From: Neoscytalidium dimidiatum
Lineage: Eukaryota; Ascomycota; Dothideomycetes; Botryosphaeriales; Botryosphaeriaceae
Length of the DNA: 64,000 bases
Direction of reading: 5' to 3'
Assembly (NCBI GenBank): GCA_037367355.1
Contig: CM074695.1
Span: 2,542,001 to 2,606,000, forward strand
Shown here: one piece after another, positions 46,988 to 57,029 of the stretch
How the letters are laid out: each line of letters starts with the position of its first letter
Position numbering within the stretch: position 1 is the stretch's first letter
The notes under the pieces: generated by a model
Told to the model about the DNA's origin: nothing
Seen by the model: only the letters and a program-made list of their open reading frames with translations
Databases searched by the model: none
Position numbers and translations under genes: made by a program

Positions 46988-49319
46988 CTACGAAATCGTA
47001 AAGGTGCCGCTCGTACCGTTAAATGCGGATATTGCGCCGCCAACAGCCTTTGAGTCACCGTAGTACCTAAACCTGTATGTTCCCGCCGCGGTGTCTTCGC
47101 TGGTCTCCCAGGTGATCGTAACTTCGCTCGTGGCCAAGATAGTCGAGACACGCACCCACTCGTACACAATCTCCCAGTCAGAATCATCTAGGACCTGTGT
47201 CCATGTGTCACCGTTCTGCTTTTCAACCGCGGCAAAAGTGCCTTCGAGACGCAGGTTGTTGCGTGGGTTGGCCCCAACGAATGTAGCTTTGACGATGTCA
47301 CCGGCGGAATACGAAGATTCAACATCTGTGACAACATCTCCAAAATTCTTGCCGATGCCGGGTGAATCATAAACAACACCAGTGATAAAAGAAAGACTCT
47401 TATCACGGTTATCTGGAGGAGTGGGTCCGGCTGGTGGGGCGCCTTGTGCGGAGGGGCCGAGATATGGAAGATAGGTTAGAGTGAGATTGATATAGGCGTC
47501 AAGCGTGTGAGGTCCGTGCAGAGTGGACGCGCCCTCGTAGCGCTGGACGCTATATTCCTCAGGCGTGGCGATGTAGTGAGAATAAGTATTCGCAGGGCCA
47601 CCGAGAACAACGATAGGCTCAGGACTACCTTCGCTAGACAGCAAATCGGTAGACGAAACTTCATTAGCTACAGCCTCGCGCCAGCGACGTCCGGACATTG
47701 TGGTGGCCTCGCCCGGGCTGACGATGATGAAAAGTTGACCGACGCGTAAGGACTGGATATTGACAATATTGGGTGCCCACTGGTACGGGACTGTGCTAGC
47801 GCCAACATCGAGGAGGATTGGTTTGGGTTGTTGACATTTGATCTGGTCAACGCTGGGCACGTGAACGAGGCTGCCAACGACGTTCCAGAATGGGTTGTTC
47901 GGAGCACCGGTATCGTTCTGCGTGAAGTCGAAGGCACCTGGGCCATCCGTAGTCCCAGCCGCGAAGGAGTTGCCCATAGCGGCGGAACAAGTCCGCGCAG
48001 TGCTACCGTTTGAGAGGGTAAAAGTGAAGTTGGAGAAGTCGGCAAATGAGTGGAAAGATGCAATCGAGCCAGCGATGGGAGTGCTGCTGGAGTCCATGGA
48101 AGAGTACAGATCCAGTGCGCCTGCGTACTGTCTCCGACCAATCTCATAGCAGCTCTTGGCACCTCCATCATTGAGACCCCAAGCGGGACCTCTGCCGTGG
48201 CATGGTTGGCTTCTCCCGCCGCATGTGCTGTTTTCAAGGGTGCATTGTTGATTGCTGCCGTCCTCGCACCAAGCACCTTCGACATTCGGTGTGGTGTCAC
48301 CAACATTCGCCTGGGAGAACCCAGCGACAAAACCCTCGGCAGCGTTGGAGCTGCTGGCCATTTCCTGCTCGAAAAGATAGGCAGCGACACCCTTGTTGTC
48401 GCCAGCAATGAGTGTCTGGTTGCCAAGTAAGGATGTGCCATGGACTGGAAACCAAGTCAAGATCCCCATGTCCTTGCCGTCGCTCGAGCGCTGGAAGCGC
48501 AGAAGAGTCATGGTTTTATCCACATTGTCGGAGTACTTGGCGCGCTCTGATTCCGGATTAGCCAAATAGGCCCAGAGACTGCGGTTGATGTTGGCATCCG
48601 CGATGTTCGTGGTGCCGACGCTCAGGGTTCCCTCAGTGAGACTCTCCTGTGCACGCTGGATGGACAGCAGGGCACCGTCGACGATGGCTTGGTAGCTCTG
48701 CTTGTCGAAGCCTAGACTGGTAATCTGCGGCAACAGGTAGTTTAACCAAGCTCCGGGCCCTGAGTGGGAGTGAGTGCCCGTGACAGCCACGTTGGACTGG
48801 CTGTACATGGCATAGTCGCTGCCCAAGCCCGCCAGGCCCTCCAGTATACCGTTCCTCACGGCAAGATCTCCGGACTGGGTGTCGAGGACAAGATACACGA
48901 AACGTTCGTCAGGGTTATTTTCGTCAGCGACGATGAAGGCGCGCGAGTAGATGCGTTGGCGCAAGCCGGTACCGATCTGGCTGGAGTTTGCATAGCCCAT
49001 GAGGTTGAGCTCGACAACGGGACTGTCTCAGCGCATCAGTGGCTTGCTCGGGTCGCTTGCACAGACTTCAAAAGAAAGGAAATAAGAATTACCCGGTTAT
49101 GTCTGCTTTGCCCACACCGATCAGGTACGTATCGCCTGTGGCGGCAGCTGCCACAGCGGCTTCTTTGAGCTCGAGGATGTGCACCTGGGCTCCTCCGGCA
49201 TCTTGCTTCGAGCGCCAGTAGTCGACGGTCGGAACACCAAAGACAGAAATGAGTTGGAAAGCAAGGAAGAGAGACAGACTAGCCGCAGCCAAAGCGAGTG
49301 CGATATGGGTGCGAGCCAT
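46988..49319 (-). CDS. Neutral/alkaline ceramidase, with Thr in place of the catalytic Ser
   Basis: The family hydrolyses the amide bond of ceramide to sphingosine and fatty acid, in secretory compartments or outside the cell. Exon 1 is 49319-49093 and exon 2 is 49022-46988, joined through ITG/PVVELNLMGYAN, giving 753 residues. The N-terminal hydrophobic segment (HIALALAAASLSLFLAFQLI) is a signal or anchor; an in-frame ATG at 49400 would add 27 polar residues. Zinc-site text TGTHSHSGPGAW and WFPVHGTSL are intact. The motif that reads GDVSPN in human enzyme and usually GDTSPN in fungi reads GDTTPN here, placing Thr320 where the nucleophilic Ser belongs. The C-terminal beta-sandwich (TFVGANPRNNLRLEGTF, YRFRYYGDSK) is complete. 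Activity is therefore uncertain. Confidence 0.92.
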
Positions 49320-49964
49320 CCTGAAGAATTCCCGGCACCCGGATTGCGACGGCTGGCGAGGCGGGCGACTCGCGGTGCGTTCTCCGGGCTTGGTCGCCAT
49401 GTTGACGGCGGGACAGGACGCTCATATACGGAAAACAGGCGGTTACCCCTGGACGGGCGTGTGATAGCCTTTGGCGCGGTGCTGGGTTACGCCGTTGCTT
49501 GTTTGGGCAGAGCATAGCTGGCCATGGACGAAGAGATGACCGGGGAAGCTAGGTTGCGGCGGACGCTGATTGGGCGGGGGGATGACGTTGGTGCGGTTAT
49601 GGAGTCGCGTGGGTCAAGGCTCAGGCTCAAGGCACGGCGGACCGCAGCTGCGCGCGCGCGCGCGCCCGCACCTTCGCTTGGCCGTGAACCCTGCGCGCAA
49701 ATCGGCTGGCCTAAAGCTTCGCATCCCACTACCCATGCACAACAACCCAACACTGCTTCGCGCCGTCTTAATATACAACCTCCTCCACCTGCTCCATCCA
49801 GTCGCGCCGCGCGGCCGAACCCTCCCATTCCATCCTCCACGCCTATCGCCCTCCCGAGCTAGCACGCCCGCGTCGCTATAATATTCCCCTTCGAAGCCTA
49901 CTCTTCCCCGCCCTCTATCTCGCCTCTGGGGGGGGATTGGCAAGCCACCCAAAAAGCCGCGGCA
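49320..49964. promoter_or_regulatory. Divergent promoter region, ceramidase and SPF27
   Basis: About 0.65 kb between the outward-facing starts. It contains a CG alternating run near 49651-49667 and a pyrimidine-rich part before the SPF27 ATG. No separate gene is seen. Confidence 0.4.
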
Positions 49965-50727
49965 ATGCCTCTCATTCACGAGTCGCACGACTCACTACCA
50001 TGTGCGCTCGACCCCCCTGTCTCATCCGAATGTCCACCCACCATCATGCATCACACCCGCTCTCCACCCACACACCATGCCACCATGCCGCCATTAGCTA
50101 ACCGAACCGGAACGCAGACGTCGACGCTCCGCTCACCGACACCGACCGCCGCGCTGCGACCTCCCTCATCGACGCGGAGCTCGACCCGGCCGCCGCCTCC
50201 TCCACCGGCGCGCTCCACCCATCCGTGCCCGCCTCGTATGAGCCCTCCTTCCCACCGCTCGTAGCCGCCGAGCACGAGCGTCTGGCCTCCGGCGCGCCGA
50301 AAGATCCCTCCGCCGGGATCGACCTCTCCCGCTACGAAGCCCTCGACGCACCCTCCTCCTCCTCCTCCGACCCAGCGGCCGACCTCTCCGCCTGGCGCGC
50401 GACCCTGCGCGCCGCCTACACGTCGTCGTCCTTCCTGTCGGCGCGCCTGACGAACCTCTCGCTGCTGGAGCGGTACGGCAAGAACGCGTGGCTGGTGTCG
50501 AACGCGCAGCTGGAGGCGCTGCTGCGCGACGTCGAGGCCGACCTGGCGCGCGCCCGCGACGAGGTCGAGGCCGTCGCGGCCGCCCGCCGCGCCGCCCAGC
50601 AGGCCGCCGCGCCCGAGATTGCCCTGCTCGAGGAGGGCTGGCGCAAGGGCGTCGGGCGCGTCGTCGAGACCGAGGCCGCCGCCGAGGGCCTGCGCCGGGA
50701 AATATTGGAGAGGAAGAGGAGCCTGGC

Positions 50728-50761
<34 letters not shown>
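49965..50761 (+). CDS. Pre-mRNA-splicing factor SPF27/BCAS2 family (Cwf7)
   Basis: Component of the Prp19/NineTeen complex in the spliceosome. Exon 1 (49965-50001) reads MPLIHESHDSLP; a 116-base intron with an AGCTAAC branch site leads to exon 2 (50118-50761), giving 226 residues. The family pattern is clear: SHDSLPYVDAPLTDTDRRAA at the N-terminus, PSFPPLVAAEHERLASG, then RYGKNAWLVSNAQLEALL and a long coiled coil (about residues 130-210) with EEGWRKGV. The protein ends in a run of ten Gln encoded by CAG repeats, unusual for this family. The N-terminal join matches the family so well that the splice is secure. Confidence 0.9.
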
Positions 50762-51605
50762 GCAAGGGCGGGGAGCGGGCAGGCACGAGTGGCAGGGTAT
50801 TAGCGAGGCGGGTACATGCAATCGGAGATTGTGATAAGGGAAACCACGAATTCACTCGGTTGTACGGCATGGCTCGATGCATGGGTTGATAGGCGGTTGG
50901 CGTTTTTAGTGGCGTTTTGGGAAGATAAAAAGCTGCAGTAATTCCTGCGAGGCACCGCTGCAGAGAGAGTAGCGTGTAGATAGCAGGCATCTGCAAGATA
51001 TCGAAAATAAAATACCCCGTTTGGCAGTCGACGCTCGGCGATGTACCGCATACGATGCTTAGATCCGAAACATTATTGGCTGACGTTGTTCAAGACCCAT
51101 GGCGCGGTCACCCAGCACCCAATTTGCTCGCGAATGAGTCGTGTGCAGCCTCTCCCAGGTACGGTATAACGCCGAGCATGCCATTACCGGTCTGTACCTG
51201 ACCGCTACAAATGTGGGAAATAAAATGAGTAAAGAAGCTAGCTCCTCGCGTCGAGCGAGCGGAATTTAGGTGATAGGCCTAGCAGTAGCAGCAGTGGAAA
51301 ACGCCATTTCAAAAACAATACACAACACCAGCCTTCCGCGTCCATCTCCATTCTCCGTGTCCCTTCCACCGAAGCCTAGCCGAAAAATTTCCTACCAACC
51401 AGCCAGAGTACCTCCTGTCGTCCTTCTGTTTCATTCGTCGCAATTCCCTGCTCAATGCCTTGAGTGAGAGACTGAGCCCCGGATGTTACCCTTTGTGTCA
51501 TGCCGATACCGATCATGGCCCTCCCTCGTTGTTGTCATTGTTTGTGTCCGACGAATTCCTCGACAAATTCCTGAAACACCAAATTTTCCGGATGCCCTTT
51601 TTTGT
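50762..51605. other. Convergent 3' flanks, no gene seen
   Basis: Between SPF27 and the PKA regulatory subunit. No coding character. Confidence 0.5.
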
Positions 51606-53075
51606 TTATGCCGACGTTGCCATTGGCTCCGACGCGAAACGCTGTTCTGACAGCGGATCCGCCTCATCAAAGACGATGGGAATCTTGCTCGGGTCGTTCC
51701 TGCGCATGATGCCCTCCACCGGGCCCAACAATCTCTGGAATCCATCCTTGCCGAGCGTCGCCACCTTGATCTCCGTCCTACTGATGACGGATGCGGCACG
51801 CGGTGCGTCATTCAGCAGGGCCAGCTCACCGAAGTAGTCGCCCTTCGAGTAGCGCTTGACGGGCTTGTCAATGCCGCGCTTGTAAACCTCGGCCTCGCCG
51901 GACTCGACAATGTAAAACGACTCGCCCACGTCGCCCTCCTGTATGATTGTAGTGCCGGCGGGGTACTTCTTCGTCTCGAGAGCGTCGGCGATCTTGGACC
52001 GTTCGTAGGGCGTGAGCGATGCGAGGAGCGGGACTTCCTCGAGGAATCCCTCGTACATGCGTCTCCGCTGGAAGGCGCTGTCCATCAAGATGCGGCGGAA
52101 GGTAACGCGGTCGAGAGCCCAAAGGGTCGAGGGCTCGGAAGAGATTACGGTGGCGGCACGAGGAGCGTTGTACATGAGGGCAAGCTCACCGAAGGAGGCG
52201 CCGGGGCCAGCGCTGCCGACCTTGCTGCCGAGGCCATCGGGGCCAGCCTCCAGCTTGCCGGTGTGGTTGACGTAGTAGTCGAAGTGGCCGGACTCGACGA
52301 CGTAGAAGTAGTCGCCGACGTCTCCTTGCACAATGACCTTGATGCCCTTGGTGGGAATGGGCTTCTCCTGCAACGCACCCAGAACCTGCGAGGTTTGTTC
52401 GTCGTCGAGGTGTGAGAAGAGGAAATTGCCGGCCACGGCGTGTCTGAGGCGCTGCTGCTGCTCGGAGGTCTTGGGGTGGTAGGGCGGCGACCAGTTCTCG
52501 TGGAGGGCGGAGGTGGGGTTGAGCGACTCAGCGGACACGGACGTCCGCCGGCCCATGTTGTAGTTGTTCGGGAAGCTCTGGTTCTCCATTGCCGAGAAGC
52601 CGGAGTTGGAGGGCGTCGGGCTGGTGGACATCATGAAGCCACCGCCGCCGCCGAAGCTGCTGCCGAAGTTGCCAAAGTTGCCAAAGTTGCCAAAAGCCGA
52701 GTCGTTGTGGACCTGGGTGGGGCCCTGGTCCATGTTGCTGTTGATGGAGCGGGGGAATGATGAGGCCGTGGGCGAAGCCACGAGGTCGTTCTCGTCCTCC
52801 TCCTCAACGCTCTGCATGCCCAGCGGGGTGCTGGAGCGGGCGGGCGAGGTGCTTCTGAAGGGATTGCTGCCGGGAAAGCTGTTCTCCGCGGTCAGACCTC
52901 CGCCAAGTTTGGCGCGCGCGGAATGCTCCTGGCTCAGCAGGAACTCGGCGCGCTGCGACTCGAGGCGGCGCAGAAAGAAGTTGGCGCAAAACTGCAGGAT
53001 GTCCGTGGGCTGGTGCTTGAGGACTTCGCGATCGAGCGCGCTGATCTCGTTGGAGTAGTCGGGTGGCAGCGACAT
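51606..53075 (-). CDS. pkaR: cAMP-dependent protein kinase regulatory subunit (PKA-R)
   Basis: Binds and inhibits the PKA catalytic subunit and releases it on cAMP binding. A single exon of 489 residues. The N-terminal dimerisation/docking helix region is about residues 8-45 (ISALDREVLKHQPTDILQFC). A Ser/Gly/Phe/Asn-rich linker with NFGNFGNFG repeats follows. The inhibitor site is RRTSV at residues 176-180 with a phosphorylatable Ser179. Two cyclic-nucleotide-binding domains (about 225-350 and 355-475) each carry the phosphate-binding cassette: FGELALMYNAPRAATV and FGELALLNDAPRAASV. The second has the usual EGDVGESFYIV strand. All key Glu and Arg residues are present, so both sites should bind cAMP. 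The symbol follows fungal usage. Confidence 0.96.
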   Translation of the reverse strand: MSLPPDYSNEISALDREVLKHQPTDILQFCANFFLRRLESQRAEFLLSQEHSARAKLGGGLTAENSFPGSNPFRSTSPARSSTPLGMQSVEEEDENDLVASPTASSFPRSINSNMDQGPTQVHNDSAFGNFGNFGNFGSSFGGGGGFMMSTSPTPSNSGFSAMENQSFPNNYNMGRRTSVSAESLNPTSALHENWSPPYHPKTSEQQQRLRHAVAGNFLFSHLDDEQTSQVLGALQEKPIPTKGIKVIVQGDVGDYFYVVESGHFDYYVNHTGKLEAGPDGLGSKVGSAGPGASFGELALMYNAPRAATVISSEPSTLWALDRVTFRRILMDSAFQRRRMYEGFLEEVPLLASLTPYERSKIADALETKKYPAGTTIIQEGDVGESFYIVESGEAEVYKRGIDKPVKRYSKGDYFGELALLNDAPRAASVISRTEIKVATLGKDGFQRLLGPVEGIMRRNDPSKIPIVFDEADPLSEQRFASEPMATSA

Positions 53076-53540
53076 TGACGTGGTGGTGGAGAGTCAGGGC
53101 GGGCTGGTCGACGGGAAGAGAGGGGTCGCTGCTGCTGCTGGTGCTGCTGCTGCTGGGGCCAGGGTTGAGGTGGTGCTTGGGCTTTGACGTAAGGTAACTC
53201 AGCTGCGGCCAATCGTCGCGGGGCGCCCGGCGGGCAGAGAGGGCGGGAGGCGGCAGCGAGAGAAGGAGGGAGGTGGGCGGACGGGCGGGCTGGCGGGCTG
53301 CTGCAGCGGTGGAGGCGGGCTGGAGGAGCAGCAGGCGAGAGTGCAGCGAGTGCGCGTTCGCAGGGCCAGGTCGGTATGGGAGTGATGGAGCGATGGAGCG
53401 ATGGGAGGGTGATGGGGGAAGGCGGGCGCGCGATGAACAAAAGCAGCGCAAGGGCAGGGCAGCAGCGATCTGAGCGCGGGCCGGGGGTGCTTTTGTGGAC
53501 AGGACAGTGAGTGGGCAGCGGACAGTGGGCAAAGACGGCG

Positions 53541-53573
53541 GGCACTGGCACTGGCACTGGCACTGGCACTGGT
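53541..53573. repeat. GGCACT hexamer repeat, five copies
   Basis: Five perfect tandem GGCACT units about 470 bases upstream of the PKA-R start codon, possibly in its leader or promoter. Confidence 0.9.
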
Positions 53574-54223
53574 CGCTGGGCCTGGTGCTGGAGCTGGAGC
53601 TGGGTGCTGGGAGCTCACGCACGCGCTCTGACGAGGCCCGGAAGCTGGTGAGCGGGCGGCTTAGGCGCAATCGCAGAATAATGACACGGCGGCCAGAGCT
53701 GTCGCGGCGAGGCTCAGTGGCTCCGCGTGAAAGGGGCAGATGGCAGGTGCTGGAGCGGCAGGCGCTTTGCGCACGCCCCGCCTTCTGCGGCCTTCTGGTT
53801 GTCTTCGAGAAGACGCCGGCGAACAACTTTATCACGCCGCCCAATGCACGACAGTCCGGCGATTCGTGCGAGTCTGCCCTGCCACCAGGCCTGCCCTCCT
53901 GAAGCCTCGCGTTGCAGCTGCCCCTGTCTGCTCCTGAGCTGAACCACCACCGTCCTACCACCCTCTCCCGCTAGCTTCCGCGACTCGGACGCCGCTGTGT
54001 CCATAGCTTTCTGCAGCCTCCCCCCCCGCCGAGAGGGAGCTACCCTACTACCTAGCTACAATAATACTATGCTAGCTACCACGCGTGCGCGCCCTTCCCA
54101 GCCCAGCCCGGCCCAGCCCAGCCTAGCCTAGCCGGCCGCCAGAAGAAGCCCTGTCCGTCGCCCGTCGTGCCGCTGCCGCTGCTGCTCTTGCTGCTATTGC
54201 TGTCGCTGTTATTGCTGCTGTCC

Positions 54224-54245
54224 CTGCTGCTGCTGCTGCTGCTGC
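54224..54245. repeat. CTG trinucleotide repeat
   Basis: About seven tandem CTG units within a longer CTG/TTG-rich stretch, non-coding as far as I can tell. Confidence 0.8.
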
Positions 54246-56428
54246 AATCACTACTGCGGATTCCTGCGGCTGCTGCCCGCTGCCTGCTGCCTGCTGCCGT
54301 GCCGCCACAGGTGACTCACCCAGCGGCACCGGCCTGCGCGCGCGCGCGACGCTGGCCCAACGAGCTCGCGCGCCGCCGCTGCCACTGAGGCACGCCGCCG
54401 ACGCTGCAGGCCCCCGTTCCCCGTCGCCCCGTCTCAGCCGCGCTTGCACGCGGCCAAGCATCTGCGGTGTAAGCCCTCTTTGTCTTGCGCCTGAGCCTGT
54501 CTTGCGCGCCCGCTCCTGGCACCTGGCGCTGACGCTTGCGGCCACCATAAGTCCACCCTAACGCGCCGTCGAGCCCGCAGCCCGTCCACCGTGAGACCAC
54601 CCGTACCGGCCATTGCGACGAGGTCACACACTGGCGCCGTTGTCTTCGGCCCCGGGGACAATGGTCTTCCTCGCTAGCTATCAGCCCTGTTGCTGCTTCT
54701 GCCGCTTCTCTCCTGAGCGCGGCCCCCAGTTGTTGACGCAGCGCTCTGCACAGTAAAAAGGCTCAGAGACGCGGCGTCGAGACAGCATTGGATCGCCGCC
54801 TCCGGACAGCGGTGAGCTGTCTTTCTCTCTCGCGCGCCTGCTTGGCATCCTCGTCGTCCTTCAAAAAAAAAAAAAAAAAGGTGAGCCTTCTGCGTCTGCT
54901 AGTCATGATGGTCGTGATCCACCTTAGCCGACCTCGTGGGACCCACTGTGCCACTGTGCCTGGAGCCCCCTCCGCGCACATCCGTCCGCCTCAGCTTTAT
55001 CGATTTATCGAAAGGGAGATCACGATTCGAAGCTCGAGCTTCTTCTCCACAGGCAAACCATATTCTGCCCCAGCTGCCAAGCAAGCTTCGCGTGAAAGGA
55101 AGAGACGTCGCCCATTGTCCGACCTGGCCCGCGGCCGCCCTTGGCTTAGACCGTTTCACCCGTGGCCTGGAAATATTTCTATGCCCGGCACCCAAATTTA
55201 CGTCACACCTGCAGGATCTACACCGGACCCGTAAAGAGTAATGTGCTGGTGCCCAACCCTCTGCTGCACACAACCGTGCGAGACCTCCCCATCTCTGATC
55301 GTCTATGCAGCATGCTGGGCAAACCTTCTCTTGCTTACCGGATCGCCAACGGCTCGGATTCTCCGCCCGCTTGTTGGCCACCGTTGCAGCTGCAGGTCGA
55401 CCAATCCTGCTCCAGATAAGCTTCATCGGCAAGACCATTCCGAAACAAATCAGGCACCTGGGGGATACGATCTCACAGAGAGCCAAATCGCGGCCGGCCC
55501 TATCCATGCTCGGCCGATTCCCCAGGGCCCCGGCGTTGGAGAGGAAAGGCCCTTTTGCTCCTGGGTCAAGCTGATGCAAATTCCAGCCCGTCTCGGCCAT
55601 GTTCGCGGCTTTCCAGAGCATAAAATGAGCAAGGTTTCGGCAAGTAATATGGGGAACGCTACGCTGCGTGCCTGCTTCGGGTTATTGGCCGTTGGAATCT
55701 ACCACGGCCAGTTCCTGAAAACCTTCAGTCTTGACTCGCATTGCCTACCAGGCCGAAACTCAAATTACTCGAACCAAGCGTTCATCCGGCGAGTTGGAGG
55801 TGAGATAACGTTTCCATTTGCTGTACTCGACATGTCAATCATTTTGAATCTCACGCCTCAGTCCTGGCTATTAAACCTCATCGCGAGTAGCTCCAATGCG
55901 GCTTTGTCCTTCGTTCTTCAGGCAGCATTATTGGTCGGCCTCGCATGAACATCGCGGTACACTGCTCCATTGGCTTAGCCTCCCCTGTAGATATCTATCA
56001 TATTTCTCTTGGTTCCAATTGCTCTATCACCACGGCCTTCTTATTTGATACTACTTCTTTCCTACCCAGGCGTCTCCTTAGATGTGATGGCTTGGTCTCC
56101 AAATCGATACCAATAAAGAGCGTAACAAAGGAACAATAGTGACAATCACATCAGAGGCCCCGAAGCACTCTTTCCTTTGTTTGAATGACGAGGGAAAAGC
56201 CGTACCCAGATTTTAGTGATGTTTTCCAAGCCAAATGGCCTCTACGTCCATTGTTCGGACGACTATTTTTAATCATTCATTGACTCTATAGGCGGCACGC
56301 TCAGGTGTCCATTCGTTCATCACCAGGTGCATTCGCTCTTCATAAAAGATTAGATTATCCTCTTGTCGCCCGCAGGCGCCCCTCTTTTTGCATGTTAATA
56401 CAGTAAGAACATTACAACGCAGTCACAA

Positions 56429-56857
56429 ATGCATTTCGCGACATCTCTCATTGCGGCCCTCGCCGCCACTGCCCTTGCAGCACCGCCAACTTACCCGTCC
56501 GAAGTCTGCGAAGCCCCGCACCCAGCCAACATCACCACTGCCCCACCAGGCACTGTCGATGCGGAGTCACTCGTCAGCAAGCGCGACAACCCGTCGGCGA
56601 CGTATTGTGAACACACGATGCGCACGTCACCATGCGCAACATTCACCTTCGAGTCTGCCAAGTGCTACAACTTGCCAATCTACTGGAACGACAAGATCTC
56701 TTCTCTTTTCCCTTCAAGTAGGTCCGACAGATGCACCGTGTTCTCTGACGCCAATTGCCAGGGTAAGACGCTCACCATTCCCTGGCCCGGTATCAACAGG
56801 ATGTCAGATAAGGACATGAACGACCAGATCAGCAGTATCGAGTGCTTTAAGGTTTAA
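56429..56857 (+). CDS. Small secreted Cys-rich protein with crystallin-like C-terminus, 142 aa
   Basis: Role unknown; a secreted candidate interaction protein. A single exon. The signal peptide is about residues 1-18 (MHFATSLIAALAATALAA). A dibasic KR at 51-52 (LVSKRDN) suggests Kex2 processing. The mature part would hold six Cys at 60, 69, 79, 102, 110 and 139, fitting three disulfides. The C-terminal text TVFSDANCQGKTLTIPWPG and MNDQISSIECF resembles a beta/gamma-crystallin Greek-key motif (fold assignment is inference). A clean ATG follows ACAAATG-type context. AT-rich flanks separate it from its neighbours. Confidence 0.8.
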   Translation: MHFATSLIAALAATALAAPPTYPSEVCEAPHPANITTAPPGTVDAESLVSKRDNPSATYCEHTMRTSPCATFTFESAKCYNLPIYWNDKISSLFPSSRSDRCTVFSDANCQGKTLTIPWPGINRMSDKDMNDQISSIECFKV

Positions 56858-57029
56858 GCATATCTCTGGGTACCTATTACTCACTGCTGATACATTAATT
56901 GCTGCTCATATGACTTCGTTCGTATTTTGTTTTGTCACAGTTATGACAGGTGATGCTCAGCTACATGGGTATATCCTCTCTCTAGAGTGATCAGGCGAGA
57001 CATGTCAGTTAACTTACGTGCAATCACCT

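Larger units (their letters stand above)
53076..56428. other. 3.35-kb intergenic region
   Basis: No convincing gene. The left kilobase probably contains a long leader and promoter for the PKA-R gene. Two overlapping frames at 54899-55621 (-) and 55241-55948 (+) are long but lack conserved-looking text. Microsatellites and an A17 run at 54862-54878 occur. Confidence 0.4.

Noticed and set aside
49089..49400. Separate small gene upstream of the ceramidase
   Set aside because: Its end, DITG, joins the next exon by a consensus intron to give the conserved ceramidase N-terminus, so it is exon 1.
54899..55948. Overlapping frames on both strands (240 and 235 codons)
   Set aside because: No signal peptide, domain or splice logic, and each overlaps the other; composition fits GC-rich intergenic DNA.
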